Shown in pieces: positions 26,726-34,503 of a DNA stretch of 64,000 nt (its first letter is position 1; the number at the start of each line of letters is the position of its first letter). Source of the DNA: Paraburkholderia sp. ZP32-5 (lineage in GTDB: Bacteria > Pseudomonadota > Gammaproteobacteria > Burkholderiales > Burkholderiaceae); NCBI RefSeq assembly GCF_021390495.1, contig NZ_JAJEJP010000001.1, positions 3,162,001-3,226,000 on the forward strand, written 5' to 3'. The position numbers were made by a program, and so were the translations under genes. The notes under the pieces were generated by a model. That model did not search any database. It was not told the origin of the DNA and saw nothing but the letters and a program-made list of their open reading frames with translations.

Positions 26726-28303
26726 CTAATCCTTAGTCACGTTAAAGAACCTCTTCATCCCCAATGGCCAGGTACCCATACCGTGCACATGGCTGCTGAC
26801 GAGCGTGACATCCGGCGTGTCGTTCAGAACGATCATGGGTACATCCGCGAGCATCATTGCGTGCAACTGCGCAAATACTTTGCTTCGCTGATTCTGGTCC
26901 GTTACGTTTTCGAGGCTTTCCAATAATGCAAGCGCCTTGGGGTTCTCCCATTGAACCATTGGATTCTCATCTTTCTTGCCGAGTACATCGCCATACATCA
27001 GCGACGGTTCAATTCGGGCCGAATAACCGAACGACATCAGTTGAAATTTTCCGGAGCGGTAATCGTTGATCTGCTTGGCCCATTCCACAACCCGAAGCTT
27101 GACCGTGATGCCTGCTTGCGCAAGCAGGGATTGCATATAAATTGCCGCAGTAAAAATATGCGGCGTGTTGTGGCTGGTTTCGAGCGTCAGCGGTTGTCCC
27201 TTGTAACCGACCTGAGCAAGCAGACGCTTGACCTCATCCATCCGCCGGGTATAGCCGACGGCATCCTCCGGCGTATGAAGCGCGTCGCCGTCCGGCGTCA
27301 GTGACGGGTTGTAAGGCGAGCGACCATCCGTCACGGCTTTGACCACACCAGGCAGATCAACCGCCAGGGCAATTGCGCGGCGCATGCGCACGTCCGCCAG
27401 CATGGGATCGCGTGTCTGCATCAGAATCGCGGCAGGATCAGCTCCCGGCCCCGTAAGCAGATGCCACGCCGGACTGGATGGCGGCAGATCGCTCATGGAC
27501 ACCTTGACCATGTCGATCTGTCCCGACAGCAGTGCGGAAAGCTGTGCCGCTTCATCCGGGATAACCACAAAGCGCACATCCGCTTCGGCGCGTTTTGCGC
27601 CGGCCATTCCGCTATACGGTTCAGAACGCGGCTTATATCCGGTAAACGGTTTAAGCACCACATATTGCCCCTTCTTCCAGTCGCCAAAAATGAAAGGGCC
27701 GGTGGCGACGGGAGCGAGCCAGTTGCCCGCACTGTCGACGCTGGAGGGACTCAATATGGCTAACGGACAGCGTCGCTCGACCATCCGGTTGAGAAACAGA
27801 GCGGATGGCCGGCTAAGATCGAACACCACGGTTTCGGCATCGGGTGTGGTGACCGACAGGACCTTGGGTCCGCTGCGCCCGTTGTAGTAGCCTCGGCATA
27901 CAAATCCAGACTTCGATTTCATCAAATAGTCGTAACTCCATTTGACGTCCGCCGATGTCATTGGAGTGCCGTTCTGGAATAGAACGCCGTGCCTCAGGTG
28001 AAAAGTGTAGCGTTTGCCATCGGGAGAAATACTCCAGCTATCAGCCAGCATCGGACCGATTGATAGATCGCCCTTCAGAGCGACCAATGACTCGACTACA
28101 TTCGCCAGAATTTCATCGGTATAGCCATTGCGTAGCACGTTGCCCGGCATCGATGTGGGCGTGTCGGTAGAAATGGCGAAGCGGATCTCGCCAGGCGACG
28201 AAACGGAGGTCGATAGCGTGTGCGGTGCGGGCGCCGCGGTCCATATTATTCCGCCCAGCAACGCCGCACCGAGGAGGCAGCCAGCCCAAACTTTTCTCTT
28301 CAC
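26726..28303 (-). CDS. ABC transporter substrate-binding protein, SBP family 5
   Basis: This 525-aa periplasmic protein has an N-terminal export signal (WAGCLLGAALLGGIIWTA) and family-5 features. These include ESLVALKGDLSIGPMLADSW, the YTFHLRHGVLFQNGTPMTSADVKWSYDYL block, and later RMRRAIALAVDLPGVV. There is no convincing lipobox. Family 5 covers peptides but also nickel, opines, antibiotics and siderophore-like compounds. It is the first gene of a five-gene operon (binding protein, DppB, DppC, fused ATPase, hydrolase). Confidence 0.93.
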   Translation of the reverse strand: MKRKVWAGCLLGAALLGGIIWTAAPAPHTLSTSVSSPGEIRFAISTDTPTSMPGNVLRNGYTDEILANVVESLVALKGDLSIGPMLADSWSISPDGKRYTFHLRHGVLFQNGTPMTSADVKWSYDYLMKSKSGFVCRGYYNGRSGPKVLSVTTPDAETVVFDLSRPSALFLNRMVERRCPLAILSPSSVDSAGNWLAPVATGPFIFGDWKKGQYVVLKPFTGYKPRSEPYSGMAGAKRAEADVRFVVIPDEAAQLSALLSGQIDMVKVSMSDLPPSSPAWHLLTGPGADPAAILMQTRDPMLADVRMRRAIALAVDLPGVVKAVTDGRSPYNPSLTPDGDALHTPEDAVGYTRRMDEVKRLLAQVGYKGQPLTLETSHNTPHIFTAAIYMQSLLAQAGITVKLRVVEWAKQINDYRSGKFQLMSFGYSARIEPSLMYGDVLGKKDENPMVQWENPKALALLESLENVTDQNQRSKVFAQLHAMMLADVPMIVLNDTPDVTLVSSHVHGMGTWPLGMKRFFNVTKD

Positions 28304-28585
28304 TGCAGTTGCTCGCGGCGAGCCGAGTCAGGGAAACTGTGCAAGAAGCGTTCAGACACGCGGCAAGCTAACATCAGGTATTTCCTATCAAAGAGAACGA
28401 AAAGATGCCGTTGTTGTTGGGAGAAGAACAAGCACGGATCGTAGAGTTTAAAAATTGCGCCGGGAAGTCAGGTGAAATAGATCGAAAGCCGCTTTCCGGA
28501 TCACTAGGGAAAACGTTAAGTTGAATGAATTTTTTTGAAGTTGTAACTCATTTCCACCTGCTTTCGGCGCGCCTACGCATTCCAT
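28304..28585. promoter_or_regulatory. Divergent control region of ABC operon and LysR gene
   Basis: The binding-protein gene and the second LysR gene start back to back across 282 bp. This is the classic LysR layout, in which the regulator binds T-N11-A sites between the two genes. I could not single out one site. Layout is the only support. Confidence 0.5.
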
Positions 28586-29527
28586 ATGACATTGACCCAA
28601 CTCCGCGATTACTGTGTTGTAGTAGATCAGGGCAGCATCCGCGCGGCTGCGCAGGTGCTGAAGATAGGCCAGAGCACACTCACACGTGCCATTCAAAATC
28701 TGGAATCGGAGTTGGGCTCCGTGTTGTTGATTCGATCCCACCACGGCTTGACACTGACGCCGGCAGGCCAGATTTTTCTGACGCATGCACGTGCCCTAAC
28801 GCACGGCTGGGAACGCGCGATTCAGGATGTAAAAAATCAGTCTGCCGAGCTGGAAGGCGAGGTAGCCGTCGGCGTAACCGTCGAACCTCTGGCGGAATTC
28901 GTTTTGCCCGTCTTTGAACTTTTCCGGTCACGGTACCCCAAGGTACTGGTTCGTGTCGCAAGCAGTCAGACAAACATGCTTGTTGAACGAGTACGGGGTG
29001 GCAGCCTGGACTTCGCGATTTGCTCGTTGCCCGTTCAAGCCAGTCAATTGGATTTGTCGATCGAGACGATGTATCCGTCTTCGGTCACTGTTATTGCCCG
29101 CAGAAACCATCCGCTCGAAAAGGCTGACTCGATTCGAGACCTGATCAATTGCGAGTGGGTGGTAACTCAGCCAGGCCAAATCGTCGGAGGGGGACCCAAT
29201 CAGATCAACAGCATCTTCGCGACGCTGGGTATCGGTAAGCCTCGCATCGCCATGACCACCAGTTCATTGCTCGAGACCTTGCACATTGTGGCTGAATCCG
29301 ATTGTCTCGCGGTTGCGCCCAGCGTGTTAGTCGGCCTGAAACTATTCTCCCGCTCTCTGGTACGGATTCCCATCGCGGAGACATTCGACATAAGAAACAT
29401 CTGCCTCGTGAGCCGAAACGGTTCGGTTCAAACCGGGATCTCCCAGGAACTTATGCAAATGTTAACGTCCTACTCGCGGCTATATCGGCAATCGGGAGTC
29501 GGTATTAACAAGGTCACTTCTCCGTGA
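28586..29527 (+). CDS. LysR-type transcriptional regulator (paralog 2)
   Basis: This 313-aa protein has an HTH at residues 1-60 (MTLTQLRDYCVVVDQGSIRAAA, QSTLTRAIQNLESEL) and a LysR substrate-binding domain. It shares blocks with paralog 1 along its whole length: the VDQGS start, YPSS at about 170, the CEWV block, and an IPI-ETF end section. Divergence from the ABC operon makes it the probable operon regulator. Confidence 0.92.
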   Translation: MTLTQLRDYCVVVDQGSIRAAAQVLKIGQSTLTRAIQNLESELGSVLLIRSHHGLTLTPAGQIFLTHARALTHGWERAIQDVKNQSAELEGEVAVGVTVEPLAEFVLPVFELFRSRYPKVLVRVASSQTNMLVERVRGGSLDFAICSLPVQASQLDLSIETMYPSSVTVIARRNHPLEKADSIRDLINCEWVVTQPGQIVGGGPNQINSIFATLGIGKPRIAMTTSSLLETLHIVAESDCLAVAPSVLVGLKLFSRSLVRIPIAETFDIRNICLVSRNGSVQTGISQELMQMLTSYSRLYRQSGVGINKVTSP

Positions 29528-30008
29528 ACCTGATTCTGAAGCGGTTGTATCGGGGCACTTCGGCGCATCTCAAGCAAATCTCCCAACGCGCAAGCGCCGC
29601 CTAGCCTGCCCACTGCACAGACGGCCCTGAACTGCCTCAAAGCCACACCGTATTCCAGATAACCAGCCGAATCGGTCGGTTGACGATCGGTGTGTGCAGC
29701 CCGGCTATTCTCCTTCGTGATCGCTTATTCAGATCGAACTGCACTGCAGCCGGATTCCATAAAAAAACATTCATAACGAGAATGCCGGACTCAGCTGGAT
29801 TGCGCGAAAGCTTTGAGAAATTATGCGAAGGAAAAGGTATTGAGCGCCGATGATCGGCCATTCAGGCGCACCGTCCACGCCCGCAAAGCTCTCAACAACC
29901 CGCTACGGTCAACTTGCCCGGCGACACAGCCAAGACCTGCCTGGCGGCTTCGGCAAGCCGCAAACTGGCAGCCGTCATCGGCCCCATTCGAAACAGAATT
30001 CCGATCTT
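29528..30008. other. Intergenic region before the serine hydrolase
   Basis: These 481 bp contain no frame with a family signature. The in-frame upstream extension of the hydrolase (from 29850) looks non-coding in character. A stretch near 29761 (ataaaaaaacattc) is AT-rich and may lie in the hydrolase promoter. Nothing else stands out. Confidence 0.4.
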
Positions 30009-31499
30009 ATGCCAAATCCGAACGCCCGTTACTCCTCAGCAACGAGGAAGCCGTCTGATGGGTTGCCGCGTGCCACCCCCTCATCGCTCGGCATCGACGC
30101 CGATCGCGTCATTACCTTTCTCGACGCAGTCGAAAACGCCGGGCTCGACGTGCATGGCTTTATGTTGTCCCGTAATGGGAAAGTGGCTGTCGAGGCCTTT
30201 CGTTGGCCCTACCGTGCCGACCGGCCGCGCATCATGCATTCGGCGACGAAAAGCTTTGCCGTCTGTGCCATTGGATTGGCACTTGATGAGGGGCGTCTGC
30301 GACTTGATGACCGCGTCTTATCCTTCTTCCCCGAATTACACGGGCAGCCAGTGTCGGACTGGATGGCACGCATGACGGTCGAGGACCTCCTGACCATGCG
30401 TATCGGCCATGAAAGCGAGACATCTGGAGCCGCCTGGCGTTTGCTCGACACCAGTTGGACGGCTGAATTTTTCAAGATTCCGCTGGTATGCGAACCGGGC
30501 ACCGTTTTTATGTACACGAGTGCCGCGAGTTACGCGCTCTCGGCGATCCTGAGCCGTGTGACTGGCGAGACCATCCATGATTACCTGAAACCGCGCCTGT
30601 TTCAGCCGCTCGGTATCTCCGGCGAAACCTGGGACATCAGCCCGGATGGCGTGAATCCTGGCGGGAACGGATTGTCAGTCAAGCTCGTCGACCTGTTGAA
30701 GCTCGGCATTTTGCATGCGCAGGGAGGTATGTGGGAAGGACAGCGCGTGATGCAGCAATCCTGGATTGACCTGGCGACGCGGTCACACGTCGAGACGGGC
30801 GAGTATGGCTACCACTGGTGGACGCGCCCCAATGGCACCTATAGTGCAATCGGCAAATTCGTTCAGATGACCACGGTTCATCCAGCCCAAGGAATAGTTT
30901 TAGCAGTAATGGCTGCTATCGAGGAGAGCGAGTTGCTATTCCCGTTCATCGAGGAACATCTCTGGCCTGCTTGCGAGCCGATTCGATCACACTCAGACTC
31001 GACAAAGGCGGATGACCGGCTTGCTGAAAAACTCACCCGGTGGCAATCGGAGCAGGCTCCCGCAAGCTGGAAAATGCTCCTTAAAGCGGACGGCGCGGTT
31101 GCACTGGAGGAAACGCGATCCTACGTGATCGCCCCGAATCGACACGGGGTGGTCGGTGTTGAGTGGGTCTTCGCGTCGGACCGTTGTGAAATCACCCTGA
31201 TAGACGATCTGGGGCGGCACAGCATCGCTGGAGGAGTCGGTCATTGGATCGAAGGCCGCACTAGTATGCCCGGACGCGATTTGCATCACGGCTACGAAAT
31301 GCAGGATAGCCCCGTAGTTGCTCGGGCAGAACGGGTTGAGCCGACGGCTCTGAAGATGATCTGGATTTTCCCCGAGACAGCTTTTCGCGACACGGTAACA
31401 GCGTCTTTCGACGGTGCAAAGATGGTGTTGTCTCGTGAGGTAAATATTAATGGTGACGCGAGGCGGCACGACGATCTTTACGGAACGCTTCTGCGTTGA
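30009..31499 (+). CDS. Serine hydrolase of the beta-lactamase class C fold
   Basis: This protein of about 496 aa starts its conserved domain at LPRATPSSLGI (residue 13). The catalytic tetrad S78-A-T-K81 (MHSATKS) is intact. The second motif reads Y-T-S (MYTSAASYAL) in place of the usual Y-x-N. DDRVLSFFPEL and MTVEDLLTMRIGHE are family blocks. Such proteins include esterases, D-aminopeptidases and amidases as well as beta-lactamases; no signal peptide suggests a cytoplasmic enzyme. An extra beta domain fills the last 150 residues or so. The start was chosen by homology; an upstream ATG at 29850 is in frame. It probably processes the imported substrate. Confidence 0.82.
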   Translation: MPNPNARYSSATRKPSDGLPRATPSSLGIDADRVITFLDAVENAGLDVHGFMLSRNGKVAVEAFRWPYRADRPRIMHSATKSFAVCAIGLALDEGRLRLDDRVLSFFPELHGQPVSDWMARMTVEDLLTMRIGHESETSGAAWRLLDTSWTAEFFKIPLVCEPGTVFMYTSAASYALSAILSRVTGETIHDYLKPRLFQPLGISGETWDISPDGVNPGGNGLSVKLVDLLKLGILHAQGGMWEGQRVMQQSWIDLATRSHVETGEYGYHWWTRPNGTYSAIGKFVQMTTVHPAQGIVLAVMAAIEESELLFPFIEEHLWPACEPIRSHSDSTKADDRLAEKLTRWQSEQAPASWKMLLKADGAVALEETRSYVIAPNRHGVVGVEWVFASDRCEITLIDDLGRHSIAGGVGHWIEGRTSMPGRDLHHGYEMQDSPVVARAERVEPTALKMIWIFPETAFRDTVTASFDGAKMVLSREVNINGDARRHDDLYGTLLR

Positions 31500-31603
31500 G
31501 AAAGCCGATGCGAATGCTTCCGGCCGGCAGCGTGTACTAGAAAAGCGGCGGGCGTCGTATGAGCGTCGCATCGCAACCGCTCACACAACACCCCGTTCGG
31601 ACT

Positions 31604-31966
31604 TTACTTCCCCTCCTTCTGCAGCAGCTTGATGCTATCTGCCGCCGGCGGCTTCGGCAGTGAAGCCAGATACGCATGGATGTCGCTTAAATCCGCGTCA
31701 CTGAGGATTTTTTCCGAGAACGGCGGCATCGCGCCGGACGGCGCCCGTACATAATTGGCAAACGCCACGTAGGGCAGAAGGCCGACCGCAATGGCCGGCC
31801 CGACGCCGCCCTGCCCGACCGTGCCATGGCACAGGTAGCAGCCATCTTTCAAAAAATGTTCGTGGCCGCGCGCAATGGCATCGGAGGACGTTTGCGCAAG
31901 CGCCGGTGTCAGCAACGCCCACGACGCGGCAAGCGCGAGAGAAACAGACTGTCTGAAAACGTTCAT
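31604..31966 (-). CDS. Class I c-type cytochrome
   Basis: This 119-aa protein has a Sec signal peptide (cleaved after PALAQ), the heme motif C43-Y-L-C46-H47 and a Met80 axial ligand in SGAMPPF. It is a single-heme periplasmic electron carrier. It starts 10 bp behind the Tat-exported ThDP enzyme. The pair probably works together, with this cytochrome taking electrons from the enzyme. The start at ATG 31966 begins the signal peptide. Confidence 0.9.
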   Translation of the reverse strand: MNVFRQSVSLALAASWALLTPALAQTSSDAIARGHEHFLKDGCYLCHGTVGQGGVGPAIAVGLLPYVAFANYVRAPSGAMPPFSEKILSDADLSDIHAYLASLPKPPAADSIKLLQKEGK

Positions 31967-31976
31967 GGCGGCTCCC

Positions 31977-33935
31977 TTAACGCGGTTGCGTGACGACATC
32001 GATCAGCGCCGGATGGCCGCTCTTGACGACCGCCAGTGCACGGTCGATTGCCGGACCTAGCGCGGCGGGATCGGTGACCGGTCCTTCCGCCCACACGCCC
32101 ATGCCCTTCGCGACGGTCGCGAAATCGACATAGGGCTTCTCGATCAGCGTGCCCATGCGCCAGGTCTCCGGGTTGCGATCGCGCCGTGCCGCCATTCGCT
32201 GGATGTGCATGGTTTCCTGATGCCACGCGCGGTTGTTGTGCATGATCGTCAGCAGCGGAATCTGGTGATGCGCGAGCGTCCACAAGATCGACGGCACCAT
32301 CAGCAGATCGCCGTCCGGCTGAATGTTGACCGCGATGCGGCCGGTGCCCTTGCACGCGAGCGCCGCACCCGCCGCGGCCGGAAAGCCATAGCCGATGCCG
32401 TACCCGCCCGAGCCGCCCATGAACTGCTCGTACTCGGTGAAATCCCACAGCCGTTGAGGCCAATAGCTTTCGAATTGCGGCTGTGAAACCAGCGCCCATT
32501 TCTCGTGCCGGATGCGTGCCCAGATTTCCTGGCACAGCCGTGCGGTGCTGATCGGCGCGGCATCCCATCCCACCGCGGCGGCGTTGCGCGCTGTCTCGCG
32601 CATCTTCAGGTGCGCCGTTTGCATGGCCTCTTTGCGCGCGTCGAAACCGGCCGGTTGTCCGACGCGGCGAATCGCTTCGATCAGCGGTGGCACCGTCGCC
32701 TGCGCGTCACCGCCAATCGGCAGGTCAGCCGCGAGATAGCGCTGTATGTCGCCGTAGCTCGACTTCGAATACAGGTAGGCGTCGCTGATGCTGATCACCT
32801 TGGTGTCCTGCTGGATCAGCCGTTTCGCCGGGCGCCCAGGCGTATCGGAAACCGTATTCGTCAGGCCCCAAAGGTCGCCCACGCCGATCGCGAGTATCAC
32901 GTCCGCCTCGCCGATCAATGCCCTGCGCCGCGCGGTGTGGTTCAGGTAATGCGTGGTCGGGAAATTCATGCGCCCATACAGATCGATGACCGGTGCGTTC
33001 AACGACTCGGCAAGTTGCGTCAGTTGCACGACGCCGTCCTGTGAATGCACCGCGCGGTCGACCACGATCACGGGATGCTGCGCGGCGACCAGCCATTGCG
33101 CCGCTTGCGCCAGCGCTGCCGCATCGCCTACCGGCGGCGCGACATCGACCCGTTTGGGGATGCGCAGCGGCTGCGCGGTTTCGATCGGGTTCTCCTGCAG
33201 TTCGCCATCGGTGACGATCAGCACCGGCTCGCGCGGCGCGGTCATCGCTACCATCCGCGCGCGCATGAAGCTTTCCGCATACTGCTGCAGCGACGCGGGG
33301 GCATCGTCCCACTTGACGTAGTCGCGCACGATCGAGCCTTCATCGACCGCGGTGTGGATCCAGTCGACCCCAGGCAAACGCTTTGCCGCATCCGCCGTAT
33401 TGCCCGCCAGCACGACGACCGGCACGCGGTCACACCACGCGTTGTAGATCGCCATCGACGCATGCTGCAGACCGACCACGCCGTGCACCATGCTCGCCAT
33501 CGGCTTGCCGGCCATCTTGGCGTAGCCGTGCGCCATCCCGACCGCCCCTTCCTCGTGGCAGCAGACGATGATTTCCGGCGCCTTGTTGCCGCCATAGTTG
33601 ATGATCGATTCCTGCAGGCCGCGCAGTGCCGACGAGGTCATCATCGATACGTACTCGATGCCCGCGCTGCGCAACACATCGACCATGAAGTCCGAACCCG
33701 GATTGCGCACGTGCCCTTTCGGAACCTCATCGGCATGCGTACCCATGGTTTCGGAGGCAATCGTTCGCGACGACGGCTCCATTGGCGCGGCAGCCGCCGC
33801 CTCCCCCTCGCCCGGTGTACCGACAATCGTAGCGGCGTTAGCAGCCCCCGCTACGCCCGCGGCACCCGCAGCCAATGCGCCTTTGAGAAAACCTCGCCGG
33901 CTGGGACCACCCACTTGCGTTTTCTTTCTGTCCAT
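31977..33935 (-). CDS. Tat-exported thiamine-diphosphate-dependent enzyme
   Basis: This 652-aa protein resembles acetolactate synthase and benzoylformate decarboxylase but begins with a twin-arginine signal (SRRGFLKGALAAGAAGVAGA, R13-R14). The catalytic glutamate lies in CCHEEGAVGMAHGYAKMAG. The ThDP motif is PDGDLLMVPSILW followed about 25 residues on by HNNRAW. The acidic and FAD-type middle domain is reduced. Cofactor-loaded export by Tat would place it in the periplasm. With a cytochrome c directly behind it, oxidative decarboxylation of a 2-oxo acid or aldehyde with electrons to the respiratory chain is plausible; substrate is unknown. The start at 33935 is just before the Tat signal. 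Confidence 0.85.
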   Translation of the reverse strand: MDRKKTQVGGPSRRGFLKGALAAGAAGVAGAANAATIVGTPGEGEAAAAAPMEPSSRTIASETMGTHADEVPKGHVRNPGSDFMVDVLRSAGIEYVSMMTSSALRGLQESIINYGGNKAPEIIVCCHEEGAVGMAHGYAKMAGKPMASMVHGVVGLQHASMAIYNAWCDRVPVVVLAGNTADAAKRLPGVDWIHTAVDEGSIVRDYVKWDDAPASLQQYAESFMRARMVAMTAPREPVLIVTDGELQENPIETAQPLRIPKRVDVAPPVGDAAALAQAAQWLVAAQHPVIVVDRAVHSQDGVVQLTQLAESLNAPVIDLYGRMNFPTTHYLNHTARRRALIGEADVILAIGVGDLWGLTNTVSDTPGRPAKRLIQQDTKVISISDAYLYSKSSYGDIQRYLAADLPIGGDAQATVPPLIEAIRRVGQPAGFDARKEAMQTAHLKMRETARNAAAVGWDAAPISTARLCQEIWARIRHEKWALVSQPQFESYWPQRLWDFTEYEQFMGGSGGYGIGYGFPAAAGAALACKGTGRIAVNIQPDGDLLMVPSILWTLAHHQIPLLTIMHNNRAWHQETMHIQRMAARRDRNPETWRMGTLIEKPYVDFATVAKGMGVWAEGPVTDPAALGPAIDRALAVVKSGHPALIDVVTQPR

Positions 33936-34007
33936 TGTTTTCACTCGTTGAGGCAAAACGATCAGGATCACGCGCGCGCCGCGCACATGCGGCGCCAGGC
34001 GCGACGT

Positions 34008-34095
34008 TCAGAACAATTGATTGATGCCGAAAGAGATGCCCGTCCGACCAGGATCGGTGGATGGGTTCAGGGTCACGTTGGTGATCTCACCAGTC
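34008..34095 (-). pseudogene. Possible outer-membrane protein C-terminal remnant
   Basis: The minus strand encodes TGEITNVTLNPSTDPGRTGI followed by SFGINQLF and a stop at 34008. A closing beta strand ending in Phe is the barrel-assembly signal of outer-membrane proteins. The frame upstream (34096-34230) is not porin-like, so only this tail would remain. It lies 72 bp upstream of the ThDP enzyme on the same strand. Confidence 0.35.
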
Positions 34096-34503
34096 GACGA
34101 ACGCCGAAATGGGCATGAGCCTCGGGTAGCGCGACGGACGGAAACCGGGCGGTCTCGCCGTGTTATGTCCGCGCAGATGTCCTGCGATGCATACACGCTG
34201 CTGTCTCCATGCTTTCTATTTTTTCCTTGCAATCAGCCTGCTTTTCATCGGCTCTGCCGATACGCTGATGCACTGTCGCCGCGAGTATAAGACGTAATAC
34301 AATTATATTGCAATACGCCAAATATCCTGATATTTGGGCAGCGACGGCGGAGTGACACGCTGGATGGATCGCACGATGGGACGGCATCGTGCGCAGCGAA
34401 GAAGAAAAAGAAGAAGGGACGAGGCGCGCGAGCGAACCAGCCTGGCACCTCGCATCCGTCGAAGTCATCAAGACTCGCCGGATGCAACATCAACCGATGT
34501 TTC
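34096..34503. other. Intergenic region without recognisable gene
   Basis: No plausible gene is seen. The stretch around 34290-34330 is strongly AT-rich (acaattatattgcaatac). It could hold the promoter of the ThDP enzyme on the minus strand. A run rich in gaagaaaaag at about 34400 is simple sequence. Confidence 0.4.

Noticed and set aside
33045..34118. Plus-strand frame opposite the ThDP enzyme
   Set aside because: Composition typical of an antisense shadow; Tat signal and ThDP motifs support the minus strand.
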